64,000 nt of DNA from CAWDYA01 sp963806495 (GCA_963806495.1 CAWDYA010000001.1:248001-312000); one strand, 5' to 3'; positions 9,780-18,832 are shown, counted from the stretch's first letter. The notes: generated from the sequence alone by a model not told the origin. Made by a program: numbers and translations.

Positions 9780-10520
9780 TCAAGGATGGCGGGGCTTGAG
9801 GGGGCGGTGGCGGATCGTCCGCCGCCCGGCGAGCTTTTTGAGAAACTCCTGGAACACCGGCCGATCGTCGGGGTCGTCCATCCGGTAGACTTCCTGGTAG
9901 AGGGCGCGGACGATCTTGATCACCTCCTCGACCGGCAGACCCTCGGGCATCGGGTAGAGCGGCTGGTAGTAGAGCACCAGCGGGACCCGCTCCATGTCGG
10001 GTCCCAGGCGCGGCTGCTCGTAGTCGATGTCCAGCACCATCACCTGGCCCCGGCCGGCCAGGATCCTTAGCCAGCGGTTGGCCGCCTGCACCTCGCCCAC
10101 CACCGCGTCGAGACGCTCGTAGCCGTTCAGCTCGGCATCGTGCTTGTAGCTCGTGATGAGGTGGTTGCGGATCCCCGGGCCGAGCCGCTGCCCGCTGTGC
10201 TCCGGGTCGACGACGAGATAGGAGACATAGCCGATGTTGGCGGAGGCGATGTAGCGGCCGCTGCCCATGCCGGCGACCTTCCCCTCCTTGATGGCCACGA
10301 TCAGGTGGAAGTTACTCGGCGAAAGCTGGCCGAGACGCTTGCGTCTCATGATCTCGACGAAGGCGCTGCGGGCCATCCGCTCCTCGGGCGGGAACGCCTT
10401 CTCGTACAGCGCGAACGCCGGCTCGAACAGCGGATCGGCCTCGTGCAGCACCTTGCGGTACCGCACCATCGAGCGGGGAGATCGGCCGCTGCGCGAGGAG
10501 TGCGCCGCCGCCTTCGTCAT
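9780..10520 (-). CDS. GNAT-family acetyltransferase
   Basis: This 246-residue protein has an N-acetyltransferase fold; the acetyl-CoA-binding region appears as NIGYVSYLVVDPEHSGQRLG then PGIRNHLI (motif A, R/Q-x-x-G). It continues with an extended C-terminal segment (EQPRLGPDMERVPLVLYYQP ...) seen in a branch of unknown substrate. ATG 10520 overlaps the stop of the upstream amidohydrolase by 4 bases, so the two are probably translated together. The basic Ser/Arg-rich N-terminus (first 17 residues) may not be part of the fold. Confidence 0.8.
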   Translation of the reverse strand: MTKAAAHSSRSGRSPRSMVRYRKVLHEADPLFEPAFALYEKAFPPEERMARSAFVEIMRRKRLGQLSPSNFHLIVAIKEGKVAGMGSGRYIASANIGYVSYLVVDPEHSGQRLGPGIRNHLITSYKHDAELNGYERLDAVVGEVQAANRWLRILAGRGQVMVLDIDYEQPRLGPDMERVPLVLYYQPLYPMPEGLPVEEVIKIVRALYQEVYRMDDPDDRPVFQEFLKKLAGRRTIRHRPLKPRHP

Positions 10521-11338
10521 GGGGAGGGCTCCACCGCCCCGGGCTTGAGCTTGAACAGACGCTGGGCGTTGAGCGAGAAGATCTTCTCGCGGTCGGCGAC
10601 CGTGAGCTTCGTCTTGCGCAGGAAATTGACGTAATCCTTCATGTCGCACAGCGGCCAGTCGCTGCCGAAGAGCAGCCAGCTCGGCTCGCCCGCGTACAGC
10701 AGGATCTCGTCGAGCTGCTTCTTGAGATACCTCTCGAACGCGCTGTTGAAGTTGCCCAGGACCAGCCCGCTCAGATCCGCATAGACGTTCGAGTTCTTGT
10801 ACACCACCTCGATGCAGTCGCGGAACCATGGGTTGCCCAGGTGGCAGATGATGATCTTGAGCTGGGGGAAGTCGACCGCCACCTCGTCGATCTGCAGCGG
10901 GTGGGCGTACTTGATCTTGGCCGTCGGCGAGTAGGTGTCGCCGCTGTGGATCATCACGGGGACATCGAACTCGACCGCCAGCTCGTACACCACCCGCACG
11001 CGCGGATCCCACGGAAAGAACGGCTCATAGCCCGGGTAGAGCTTGAGCCCCTTGACCATCCCGTCCTCGAGATACTCGCTCAGCTCCCTGAGATCGGACT
11101 GGCGGTAGTTGAGGTAGCTGATCCCAGCCACCACGCCCACCTGCGGGTAGTCCTGCACCGCCTCGACCACCTGCCGGGTGGATGGCCTGTGCGGGCTGAC
11201 CTTGTAGGATGTCAGCACGAGGGAGTAGTCCACGCCCGACTGGCTCATGTTCTCCATGAGGCTGTCGAGGCAGCCGGTCAGCGACGGCTCGCGCTCCTCG
11301 TGGTAGTTGTTCAGATGCGTGTGGCAGTCGATGATCAC
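10517..11338 (-). CDS. Amidohydrolase-2 family TIM-barrel hydrolase
   Basis: The 273-residue protein starts with the metal-binding MIIDCHTHLN motif and continues with GLKLYPGYEPFFPWDP, PVMIHSGDT, IIICHLGNPW and the late aspartate in LLFGSDWPL. These are the ordered landmarks of the ACMSD/amidohydrolase-2 superfamily, which performs metal-assisted hydrolysis or decarboxylation. The substrate cannot be inferred. It overlaps the following GNAT gene by 4 bases, which suggests a shared pathway, and lies 3 bases downstream of the PilZ gene. Confidence 0.87.
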   Translation of the reverse strand: MIIDCHTHLNNYHEEREPSLTGCLDSLMENMSQSGVDYSLVLTSYKVSPHRPSTRQVVEAVQDYPQVGVVAGISYLNYRQSDLRELSEYLEDGMVKGLKLYPGYEPFFPWDPRVRVVYELAVEFDVPVMIHSGDTYSPTAKIKYAHPLQIDEVAVDFPQLKIIICHLGNPWFRDCIEVVYKNSNVYADLSGLVLGNFNSAFERYLKKQLDEILLYAGEPSWLLFGSDWPLCDMKDYVNFLRKTKLTVADREKIFSLNAQRLFKLKPGAVEPSP

Positions 11339-11341
11339 GTG

Positions 11342-11665
11342 TCAGCTCCCCATCCGGACCCTGGCCAGCAGCTCGGCGGGCGGGTCGATGAACTTCACTC
11401 CCATGCCGATGCGGCCCGTGGACAGCAGCGAGACGCTCCCCTCGCGTGCCCAGGTGATGCGGCCGCGTGCGGCGATCTCCTGATCCGGGAACTTCAGCAC
11501 CATTTTGAGCACGAGTCCCGGTCCGAAGACCCGCGTGCACCGGATCATCAGACCCGTTATCGAGATGTTGCCGGAGTAGCCCGCGAGAGTCGGCTCCTTG
11601 AGGCCGTATCGAACCTCGATACGCTTGCGCAGGCGCAGTGCGGCCTTCTTCCGTGCATCGGGCAT
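11342..11665 (-). CDS. PilZ-domain protein
   Basis: This 107-residue protein shows a PilZ pattern: basic RLRKRIEVRYG at the N-terminus, then GNISITGLMIRC in the position of the (D/N)xSxxG motif, and GMGVKFIDPPAELLARV near the end. PilZ domains bind cyclic di-GMP through RxxxR and (D/N)xSxxG. Here the upstream arginine motif (RLRKRIEVRYG) is present but not textbook RxxxR, so nucleotide binding is probable rather than certain. It is the first gene of a minus-strand trio with the amidohydrolase and GNAT. Confidence 0.78.
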   Translation of the reverse strand: MPDARKKAALRLRKRIEVRYGLKEPTLAGYSGNISITGLMIRCTRVFGPGLVLKMVLKFPDQEIAARGRITWAREGSVSLLSTGRIGMGVKFIDPPAELLARVRMGS

Positions 11666-11803
11666 GCGGCTCCCGTATACGACGATCCCTGGCGCCGATT
11701 ATAAGTGAAACGCCCTGTCGGTGATATCTCCCTCATGTTGGCACCGCCGCGGTCTCTCGGGTTAAAGTGTCAGGACCGCGGCCGACCGCGGCGGGAGGGG
11801 CTT

Positions 11804-13186
11804 ATGGTGGAGATCGGGTTCTTCGGCGGCGCGGGCACCGTGACCGGCTCTCGCCACCTGGTGATGTCGGGCGAGGAGCGGGTCCTGGTGGACTGCGGCA
11901 TGTACCAGGGGCTCAAGGAGCTCCGGCTGAGGAACTGGGAGCCCTGTCCGTTCGACCCGACAAAGGTCCCGTTCGTGGTCCTGACTCACACGCACATCGA
12001 TCACATCGGCATGCTGCCCCGGCTCGTCAAGGAAGGATTCAAAGGCGCGGTGGTCTGCACGCCCGCCACCCGGGATCTCGCCGAGCTGCTGTTGATGGAC
12101 GCCGCCCACCTGCAGGAAGAGGACGCCGCATACCTCAACCGCAAAGGCCTCACGAAGCACAAGCCGGCGCTGCCCCTGTTCGATAGCGGCGACGCGCAGA
12201 GGGCGCTCTCGCTGTTCACGACGCGCCCCTACGGCGCCTGGACCGACCTGCCCGAGCGGGTCTCGTTCCGCTTCCACCAGGCGGGACATCTGCTGGGTTC
12301 GGCCATGGTCGAGATGAAGGTGCGCGAGAAGGGTGCCATGACCACGATCCTGTTCTCGGGGGACCTCGGCCGCTTCGATGTGCCGCTCAACGTGGACCCC
12401 GAGCCGCCGCCCGCGGTCGATTACATGCTGCTCGAGTCGACCTATGGCAACAGGAACCACTGCGCGGACGATCTGCTCGACCAGGTGGAGGCGGTGGTCA
12501 AGCGCACCATGCTCCGGCGCGGCATCGTGGTGGTGCCGGCGTTCGCGGTGGGCCGGTCGCAGCAGCTCATCTATGTGCTCGGTCTCCTGATGGAGCAGGG
12601 GCGGCTGCCGGAAGTGCCGATCCACCTCGACAGCCCGATGGCGGTGGACGCGACCCGCATCTACCGCAAGTATCCCGACCAGCACGAGGCGCACGGCGAG
12701 CTCGCCGCGCGCAACGTGAAGCTGCATCGCTCGGTGGAAGAATCCAAGGCGCTCAACGAATTCAAGGGCCCCGGCGTCATCATCTCCTCGAGCGGCATGC
12801 TCACCGGCGGGCGGATCCTGCATCACCTCAAGAGGCTGCTGCCCGACGAGCGCAACACGGTGGTGCTCGCCGGCTACCAGGCCGCCGGCACCCGCGGCCG
12901 CGCGCTGCTGCACGGTGCCAGGACGATCCGGATCCATCGCGAGGAGGTGCCGGTGCGAGCCGAGGTGACCGACTTCTGCGGCTTCTCCGGCCACGCGGAC
13001 CAGTCGGAGATCATGCGCTGGCTCGGGTCGGCTCCCTCCGGGCCACGCGAGATCTTCCTCGTGCACGGAGAGCCCGAATCGGCCGAGGCACTCGCCCGCA
13101 AGATAGAGTCGGAGAAGAAATGGAAGACCCGCGTGCCGAAGCTGCACGACATCGTCGCTCTCGACGGGGCCGAGGCCGCATCCTGA
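11804..13186 (+). CDS. Metallo-beta-lactamase/beta-CASP ribonuclease-like protein
   Basis: This ~460-residue protein belongs to the CPSF/YSH1-like branch of the metallo-beta-lactamase superfamily, which processes RNA in the cytosol. Visible landmarks are GGAGTVTGSRHLV, the zinc motif LTHTHIDHIGMLPRLV, GHLLGSAMVEM, ILFSGDLGR, LLESTYGNR, the beta-CASP part VVVPAFAVGRSQQLIYVL, and the C-terminal motifs ISSSGMLTGGRILHHL, VVLAGYQAAGTRGRALL and DFCGFSGHADQSE. ATG 11804 follows GGGAGGGG by 4-5 bases and starts the first beta strand, so it is preferred to the upstream 11705 start. It is followed by the LOG gene after 13 bases. Confidence 0.93.
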   Translation: MVEIGFFGGAGTVTGSRHLVMSGEERVLVDCGMYQGLKELRLRNWEPCPFDPTKVPFVVLTHTHIDHIGMLPRLVKEGFKGAVVCTPATRDLAELLLMDAAHLQEEDAAYLNRKGLTKHKPALPLFDSGDAQRALSLFTTRPYGAWTDLPERVSFRFHQAGHLLGSAMVEMKVREKGAMTTILFSGDLGRFDVPLNVDPEPPPAVDYMLLESTYGNRNHCADDLLDQVEAVVKRTMLRRGIVVVPAFAVGRSQQLIYVLGLLMEQGRLPEVPIHLDSPMAVDATRIYRKYPDQHEAHGELAARNVKLHRSVEESKALNEFKGPGVIISSSGMLTGGRILHHLKRLLPDERNTVVLAGYQAAGTRGRALLHGARTIRIHREEVPVRAEVTDFCGFSGHADQSEIMRWLGSAPSGPREIFLVHGEPESAEALARKIESEKKWKTRVPKLHDIVALDGAEAAS

Positions 13187-13199
13187 GGAGGTAGACGTC

Positions 13200-14054
13200 T
13201 TGTACACGAAGGCCCAGCACGACCGGATCCGCCGCCTGATGAAGGCCGACGCCTACAAGCGGGCGTACGAAGACGTCTCGTTCCTGCGCCGAGGCGACCT
13301 CAGGCCTGTGCGGCTGCAGCTCGAGCTGCTCAAGCCCGAGCTGATGCTCCAGGAGCAGAAGATCAAGTCGACGATCGTGGTCTTCGGCAGCACCCGCACC
13401 GTGCAGGCCTCGGACATGAAGCCGGTGGTCAAGAAGCTGGAAGCCCGTATGGCGCGCAGCCCGAAGAACAAGGACCTCGCCCGGCAGCTCGCCGTCGCGA
13501 AGCGGCTGCTGGCCAAGTCGCGTTATTACGACGAAGCGCGCGAGTTCGCGCGGCTGGTGACGAAGGCCTGCCAGACCGACAATGCGAGCGACTACGTCAT
13601 CGTCACCGGCGGCGGGCCCGGCATCATGGAGGCCGCCAACCGCGGCGCCCACGACGCCGAGGGCAAGAGCATCGGGCTGAACATCACCCTGCCGCTCGAG
13701 CAGTTCCCCAACCCGTATATCACTCCCGAGCTGTGCTTCCAGTTCCACTACTTCGCCCTGCGCAAGATGCACTTCATGATGCGCGCCAAGGCGATGGTCG
13801 CCTTCCCGGGGGGCTACGGCACCATGGACGAGCTGTTCGAGACCCTCACCCTGGTGCAGACCGGCAAGGTGGAGCGGCTTCCGATCGTTCTGTTCGGCCG
13901 CGAGTTCTGGACGCAGGCGATCAATTTCGAGTACCTGCGTGACGAAGGCGTGATCGCCCCGGGTGACGTGAACCTGTTCCGCTACGCGGAGACCGCTGCC
14001 GAAGCATGGGGGATGATCGAGGCGCATTACAGGCAGGGGCGCAGCAGGAGGTAG
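13200..14054 (+). CDS. LOG-family (TIGR00730) protein
   Basis: The 284-residue protein carries the lysine-decarboxylase-like signature of the LOG family: VIVTGGGPGIMEAANRGA and AFPGGYGTMDELFETLTL. LOG enzymes release cytokinin-type bases from nucleoside monophosphates; many bacterial members are nucleotide phosphoribohydrolases of unknown role. An ~85-residue helical N-terminal extension before the Rossmann core matches the longer subgroup. The TTG start at 13200 follows a GAGGAGG site. A degenerate copy of its last codons (DVNLFRYAETAAEA) recurs at 15398-15457, downstream of the antiporter. Confidence 0.86.
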   Translation: MYTKAQHDRIRRLMKADAYKRAYEDVSFLRRGDLRPVRLQLELLKPELMLQEQKIKSTIVVFGSTRTVQASDMKPVVKKLEARMARSPKNKDLARQLAVAKRLLAKSRYYDEAREFARLVTKACQTDNASDYVIVTGGGPGIMEAANRGAHDAEGKSIGLNITLPLEQFPNPYITPELCFQFHYFALRKMHFMMRAKAMVAFPGGYGTMDELFETLTLVQTGKVERLPIVLFGREFWTQAINFEYLRDEGVIAPGDVNLFRYAETAAEAWGMIEAHYRQGRSRR

Positions 14055-14168
14055 GCCGCAGACGGACGGGAAGTCCGGCGTCAGGCGAGGCGCCTCGAGC
14101 ATCGGGGGAGCCCGGCACTTCTGCCGGCTGGCTCCGGGCGACCGTCGGTCGCACACGCCGGAGAAACC

Positions 14169-15383
14169 GTGGGTCAATGGACCGGACTCGTTTCGCAGGA
14201 ATTCCAGTACGTCCTGCTGTTGTTCGTGCTCTTCGTGCTTCCGCGGGCGCTGCAGCGATTCAGGCTGCCGGCGGCGATCAGCTGTGTAGGTCTGGGCGCC
14301 CTGGCCGGCATCGGACTCGGGATGTTCCGGGAGGATGCCGCGGTCAACCTGCTCTCGACGTTCGGCATCGTGTCGCTGTTCCTGTTCGCCGGCCTCGACG
14401 TCGAATCCACGGTGCTGCGCCGCAACGCTTCCTTCCTCCTGCAGCACCTCGTGATCCGGGTCGTGGCGCTGGTTCTCCTGACGGTGGCCATCAGCCTGAT
14501 ATTCGAGATGTCGATCCAGCCTGCCGTGCTCCTGGCACTCGCGCTGACAACTCCGTCAACCGGTTTCATCCTCGACTCTCTCGGATCACTCGGCGTGAGC
14601 GAACACGAGCGATCCTGGATCAAATCCAAGGCCATCGCGACCGAGCTGGTCGCCCTCGCCATTCTCTTCCTGGCCCTGCAACCCATGACCGTCAGGCAGG
14701 TGCTGACATCCGTCCTCATCCTCGGCGTGATGGTCGCCTTTCTCCCTCTCGTCTTTCGCCTGTTCGCGAGCGTCGTTCTGCCGCACGCTCCGAAGTCTGA
14801 ATTCGCGTTTCTCCTCATGGTCGCCGTCGTCTGCGCTCTCGTCACGCGCCAGCTCGGCGCCTACTACCTGGTCGGCGCCTTCGTGGTCGGCCTGGCGGCC
14901 CAGCGCTTCCGCGAGCAGCTGCCCGCCATCGCCTCGGAACAGATGGTGCATGCCGTCGAAGTGTTCGCGTCGTTCTTCGTGCCGTTCTATTTCTTTCACG
15001 CCGGAGTCAGTCTTCAGGGCGAGGACTTCACTCCTGCCGCCATCGGATTGGGAATAGGTCTGCTGGCCGTACTGGTGCCCTTGCGTGTCGGTCTCGTGGC
15101 CTTCCACCGCAGCGTGGCCCTGGGCGAATCGACGCGCGGCGGGGTGAGGATTGGGATGGCGATCACCCCTACGCTTGTCTTCACGCTCGTCATCGCCGAG
15201 ATCCTGCGGGAGCGGTTCTCCCTGTCGCCCGTCCTGTTTGGCGGCCTGGTCGTCTACACCCTTCTCAACACGGTCATCCCGGGCTTCTTCCTGCGCCTGC
15301 CGCCCCCCGCTCTGGAGCATCTGGTTGCGCCGCCCGTGCCCGTGGATGAAGCGACGGAGACGCTGCATGAAGGGCAGGCGTAA
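14169..15383 (+). CDS. Cation:proton antiporter (CPA2/KefB-like membrane domain)
   Basis: This ~404-residue polytopic membrane protein has about 12 predicted helices and motifs of the Na+/H+ exchanger superfamily: FLFAGLDVESTVL, LALALTTPSTGFILDSLGSLG and YYLVGAFVVGLAAQRF (helices 4-6), and a final VVYTLLNTVIPGFFL. It would exchange monovalent cations for protons across the inner membrane. No RCK/TrkA-N regulatory domain is attached. The GTG start at 14169 is 114 bases after the LOG gene. The spacer 14055-14168 holds short GC hairpins but no gene. Confidence 0.85.
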   Translation: MGQWTGLVSQEFQYVLLLFVLFVLPRALQRFRLPAAISCVGLGALAGIGLGMFREDAAVNLLSTFGIVSLFLFAGLDVESTVLRRNASFLLQHLVIRVVALVLLTVAISLIFEMSIQPAVLLALALTTPSTGFILDSLGSLGVSEHERSWIKSKAIATELVALAILFLALQPMTVRQVLTSVLILGVMVAFLPLVFRLFASVVLPHAPKSEFAFLLMVAVVCALVTRQLGAYYLVGAFVVGLAAQRFREQLPAIASEQMVHAVEVFASFFVPFYFFHAGVSLQGEDFTPAAIGLGIGLLAVLVPLRVGLVAFHRSVALGESTRGGVRIGMAITPTLVFTLVIAEILRERFSLSPVLFGGLVVYTLLNTVIPGFFLRLPPPALEHLVAPPVPVDEATETLHEGQA

Positions 15384-15397
15384 CCCCCCTGCTGCGC

Positions 15398-15457
15398 GCC
15401 GATGATGTACACCTTCTACGCTACGCGGAGACGGCGGCCGAGGCAGGAGGAGGATGA
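15398..15457 (+). pseudogene. Remnant of a second LOG-family gene, 3' end
   Basis: Reading GAT GAT GTA from 15401 gives DDVHLLRYAETAAEAGGG and then a stop at 15455-15457. This aligns with the C-terminus of the LOG protein upstream (GDVNLFRYAETAAEAWGM). The DNA shares an exact 13-base block (GCTACGCGGAGAC) and a downstream ATGATCGA. The rest of the gene is missing, so this is a scar of a duplicated LOG gene, now separated from the intact copy by the antiporter. Confidence 0.6.
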
Positions 15458-15499
15458 TCGAGCGACCATACGGGTAGAAGGGGAACAGCGGAGGGTGAT

Positions 15500-16474
15500 G
15501 TGAGGGGCCGTGAAATCCGCGAGTCCGGGAAGCTGCACCGGCTACGCCACACGAATGGCGCACATCCACCACGCCTTCAGACCTATCTCCTCATCGTCTT
15601 CGCCGTCTCGTATCTGCTGCAGGCGGTGGTCTGGCTTGCCGGCGGCATCGGGACGCCGACCTTCGAGCGACTCGCCCCGGTCATCATGTTCGTTCCCGGT
15701 GTCACCGCCCTGGTGCTGCTGGCCGGACGCAAGGGAGGCCTGCGCTCGGTGCGATGGGGCCTCGGCAGGCCCCGATATGTCCTCTACGCCGCGATCGTCC
15801 CCGCGCTGATGGCCCTGCTCCTGGTTATCGTCCTGTCCTATCTCGGCCTCGCCGAGTCGCCCCACATCCACGCGGCAGGCCACGGGGTCGACGTCGAGCG
15901 CGGGATGTTCGTCCTGGGGAAGGGCGAGCAGACCATTCCCTTCTTCCTGCTGAACCTGCTGGTCAGCGCGCTCTTGGTCGGGGCGCTCAACGGTCTTGTC
16001 ACGGTCGGCGAAGAGATCGGGTGGCGTGGCTACCTTCAGCCGCGTTTGCTTCACCGGTTCCGGCTGGCCCTGGCAATCCCGCTCCTCGGGCTGATCTGGG
16101 CCCACTGGCACACACCGGTCATCCTCATGGGGTTCAATTACCCGGAGACCCCGGTCCTCGGCGCGCTCGTTCTCTGGCCCGCCACATGCATCTGCTGGTC
16201 GTTCGTGGCGGCGTGGGTGACGATCAACGGCGAGAGCCTCTGGCCGGCGGTCGTGCTGCACGGAAGCTGCAACGCGTTTCTCGGCGGCATGGTCGATGGA
16301 ATGATCTATCGCGGCCCGCGGCTGCCGGCGGACCTGATCGGCATCGCGTTGTGGATGGCTGTGGCCGCGGCCGCCTGGGCGCTGACGAAGATGCCGCCTC
16401 GTTCCACGATGCCCCCCCGGAGCAACGGACGAATCCCTCGCCGGCGAGAGAGCCGGCAGGAGCCGGCCGAATGA
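15500..16474 (+). CDS. CPBP-family intramembrane metalloprotease
   Basis: The ~324-residue protein has about eight membrane segments and the CPBP (Abi/CAAX-protease-like) motifs: VGEEIGWRGYLQPRLL (EExxWR type), LIWAHWHTPVIL (second, histidine motif) and a third conserved region VVLHGSCNAF. Members are glutamate-type intramembrane proteases; in bacteria they act in stress, bacteriocin immunity or regulated proteolysis, with substrate unknown here. The Arg/Pro-rich C-terminal tail is soluble. The GTG at 15500 is used; an alternative start slightly downstream cannot be excluded. Its stop overlaps the next gene's ATG by 4 bases. Confidence 0.87.
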   Translation: MRGREIRESGKLHRLRHTNGAHPPRLQTYLLIVFAVSYLLQAVVWLAGGIGTPTFERLAPVIMFVPGVTALVLLAGRKGGLRSVRWGLGRPRYVLYAAIVPALMALLLVIVLSYLGLAESPHIHAAGHGVDVERGMFVLGKGEQTIPFFLLNLLVSALLVGALNGLVTVGEEIGWRGYLQPRLLHRFRLALAIPLLGLIWAHWHTPVILMGFNYPETPVLGALVLWPATCICWSFVAAWVTINGESLWPAVVLHGSCNAFLGGMVDGMIYRGPRLPADLIGIALWMAVAAAAWALTKMPPRSTMPPRSNGRIPRRRESRQEPAE

Positions 16475-16938
16475 GTAACGTGAGGCACATCCCGGGCCTC
16501 ATCCGCGATCTCTATGCGATCGTGAGGGACCTGGAGACATTGTTCCCCGGACGGCGCTTCACGCTCGATGGCCACCTCGTCGGCAGCATCGGTGAGGTGC
16601 TGGCCGCACATGATTACGACCTTCGGCTTCTTCCTGCGTCGGCGAACAGGCATGACGCCCGTGCCGCGGACGGCCGATTTGTGCAGATCAAGGCTACCCA
16701 GGGAACTCGCGTGGCCATCAGCAGCAGGCCCCAGCACCTCGTGGTTCTCCGAATCGAGCGTGATGGGCTGCATCACGAGGTGTACAACGGGCCCGGCGGT
16801 CTGGTGTGGCCGCACGTGAGCAAGCCGGCCAAGAACGGGCAGCGCTCCATCAGCATCGCCAGGCTGCGCGCGCTGAACGAAACGGTTCCCCCGGGGTCGC
16901 GGCTCAGGCTTCGCTCCCGGCGTGCAGCGTCCCGGTGA
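16471..16938 (+). CDS. Small soluble protein, DUF6998-like
   Basis: The 155-residue protein contains GHLVGSIGEVLAAHDYDLRL, then PASANRHDARAADGRFVQIK and ATQG. This pattern I associate with DUF6998. A G(S/D)xxE ... D...VxIK spacing, with Gln before Ile-Lys, also recalls PD-(D/E)xK-like folds. That link is only suggestive. ATG 16471 overlaps the CPBP stop (ATGA), so they are likely translationally coupled. Function unknown. Confidence 0.6.
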   Translation: MSNVRHIPGLIRDLYAIVRDLETLFPGRRFTLDGHLVGSIGEVLAAHDYDLRLLPASANRHDARAADGRFVQIKATQGTRVAISSRPQHLVVLRIERDGLHHEVYNGPGGLVWPHVSKPAKNGQRSISIARLRALNETVPPGSRLRLRSRRAASR

Positions 16939-16984
16939 TCATCTTCGGCGGCGGCGCCGCCGAGGTTCGTCCGGGGTGGCACAG

Positions 16985-17690
16985 ATGATCGCGAGGTGGA
17001 CCGGGTGGACGCTCGCCCTGCTCTGCCTTGCCGTTTACGCGCTGGACTACACCGCCGTGCCGGCCGTCGTGGATGTCCCCCTCCTGGCCGCGTGCCTCGG
17101 GGGTCTGGCAACGGCGTTTCTCCCGGTCTCGGTCCTGCGCAGGAAGTCCGTGCATATGACAAGCGAGGTGTATGCGAATCGACCGGCAGGCTGTACCAGT
17201 CGGACTATCACGACTACGCGTGCGACGCGGCCGCTGCCGTGCGGGCGCTGCGCTCCCGGCCCGATATCCTGCGCGGGGGGATCGGACTCGTCGGCTTCAG
17301 CGAGGGGGGGTGGACCGTGCGGCTGGCGGCGGTGCAGCTCGGAGACATCGCGTTTGTCGTCATCGTGGGTCCCAGCGGCATGACACCCGCCGGTCAGGTC
17401 GATGCCGAGATCGCGAGCGCGTGTCGGCCCCCGTCCTGCTTCTCAAGGGAGGGCGCGATGAGCACTCTCCCGCGGAAGCGGCGCGGGAGCGGATCGTCTC
17501 CGCACTCGGGCGGGGAGGCAACCAGGATGTGGAATTCGTACTCTTCCCGGATGCGGACCACCTGATCCTGGAGTGGCCGATGGGCAGACGCATCCCGCCG
17601 CCGGTTTTCGCGGACGGGTACATCATGACGATGATTCAGTGGCTAGGGAGCCGGCTCGAGATGGACGAGCGACAAACGATCTCGTGGTAG
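16985..17690 (+). pseudogene. Degenerate alpha/beta hydrolase gene
   Basis: An N-terminal membrane-like stretch (MIARWTGWTLALLCLAVYAL ... LATAFLPVSVLRRK) is followed, in a second frame from about 17150, by alpha/beta-hydrolase core sequence: AYDKRGVCESTGRL, DILRGGIGLVGFSEGGWTVR (nucleophile elbow GFSEGG), and VVIVGPSGM. A third frame from about 17420 gives SAPVLLLKGGRDEHSPAEAA and DADHLILEWP, the acid and histidine segments of the triad. At least two frame changes are needed. The oxyanion strand usually found before YDKRGxGxS is missing, so this looks truly damaged rather than only mis-sequenced. Confidence 0.6.
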
Positions 17691-17813
17691 CTCACGTTGC
17701 ACGCAAATGTCGTTGTACAATCCGCCCGGTGGTGCTTCTGCATCGTGCCCGCCCCTGCACTCGGTGAGCCCGGCCCGCTCTCGCCGATGTCAGGCAGTGT
17801 CCCGGAGAACCCG

Positions 17814-18263
17814 ATGAGCAAGCCGGATCGTTCCTCGCGCCAGGCAAATCGTCTGCTGCAGGTGAGCATCCTCCTGTTTCTCTGCGCGCTGCTCGTGGGA
17901 CTCGCCATTCCGCGGTTCACACTGCCGCGTGTCGGACTGTCGGTCCACCTGCTGGGAATCGCTCAGAGCCTCTTCCTGCTGGGGCTCGGCCTGCTGTGGC
18001 CGCGGCTACGTCTGGGCCCTCGGTTGTCGGGGGCGGGGTTCTGGCTCGCGCTGTACGGGTGCTTCGCGGCATGGACGGCCAACTTGCTGGCCGGCGTCTG
18101 GGGGGCGGGCGGCAACCTGCTGCCCCTGGCCGCGGGCTCCACGCGAGGCACGCCGTTGCAGGAGACGCTCATCGCACTGCAGCTCCGGACCGCCGCAGTG
18201 TCGCTGATCCTCGGTGTCGTGATCGTCCTGTGGGGCCTTCTTGCCGCTCCCGGCTGTTCATGA
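17814..18263 (+). CDS. Hydroxylaminobenzene mutase-like membrane protein
   Basis: This ~149-residue protein has four transmembrane helices and resembles HabA/HabB hydroxylaminobenzene mutases: RQANRLLQVSILLFLCALLV, GLAIPRFTLPRVGLSVHLLG, FWLALYGCFAAWTANLLAGV, WGAGG and STRGTPLQE. Known members rearrange hydroxylaminobenzene to 2-aminophenol in nitroarene breakdown; most genome homologues are untested. ATG 17814 follows a GGAGAA site and begins the conserved region, so I prefer it to starts at 17697 or 17787. Its stop overlaps the next gene's ATG by 4 bases. Confidence 0.75.
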   Translation: MSKPDRSSRQANRLLQVSILLFLCALLVGLAIPRFTLPRVGLSVHLLGIAQSLFLLGLGLLWPRLRLGPRLSGAGFWLALYGCFAAWTANLLAGVWGAGGNLLPLAAGSTRGTPLQETLIALQLRTAAVSLILGVVIVLWGLLAAPGCS

Positions 18264-18802
18264 TCGAGCCGGCACGCGCGATCGAGCGATTGATTCTCCC
18301 CGTCGGCGACGCCGATCTGCGGGATCTCGCCGCATTGCTGGTCGATGCGGTCGAGTCGGGCGCCGCCGTGAGCTTCGTCGCGCCGCTGTCCATCGAAGCC
18401 GCCGGGGAATGGTGGCGAGGCATCCTGTCCGGTTCCCATCCGCGCGCCGTGTTTCTTGCGGCACGGGACAAAGGCAGAATCGTCGGGTCCGTCCAGCTCC
18501 ATCCGGCCTGGGCGCCGAACCAGCCGCACCGCGCGGAGGTCGTGAAGCTGCTGGTGCACCGCCGATGCCGCAAGGGCGGTCTCGGCACCCGGCTGATGCA
18601 GGCGATCGAGGACGCCGCGCGCGATGCCGGGTTCACCCTCCTGACGCTGGACGCGAAGCGCGGGGCCGAGGCGGAGCGCATGTACAGACGCCTCGGCTGG
18701 AGCGTCGTGGGCACGATCCCGAGGTACGCCGTCGACCCTGACGGGTTGACCCCGCACGATGCCGTCTTCTTCTACAAGGAGCTGACGCGATCAACTGTGT
18801 GA
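18260..18802 (+). CDS. GNAT-family acetyltransferase
   Basis: The 180-residue protein has a complete GNAT fold: IVGSVQLHPAW, the acetyl-CoA loop VVKLLVHRRCRKGGLGTRLM (R-x-x-G-x-G-like), and LTLDAKRGAEAERMYRRLGW then SVVGTIPRYA. This order is typical of small-molecule or antibiotic-type acetyltransferases. The substrate is unknown. It is coupled to the preceding mutase-like gene by an ATGA overlap. Confidence 0.85.
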   Translation: MIEPARAIERLILPVGDADLRDLAALLVDAVESGAAVSFVAPLSIEAAGEWWRGILSGSHPRAVFLAARDKGRIVGSVQLHPAWAPNQPHRAEVVKLLVHRRCRKGGLGTRLMQAIEDAARDAGFTLLTLDAKRGAEAERMYRRLGWSVVGTIPRYAVDPDGLTPHDAVFFYKELTRSTV

Positions 18803-18832
18803 TCATCCGGAGCGTTCGTACGGATCCGCCTC

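Noticed and set aside
14055..14168. Possible terminator between the LOG and antiporter genes
   Set aside because: Short GC hairpins are present (GCCCGGCACTTCTGCCGGC) but no T-run follows.
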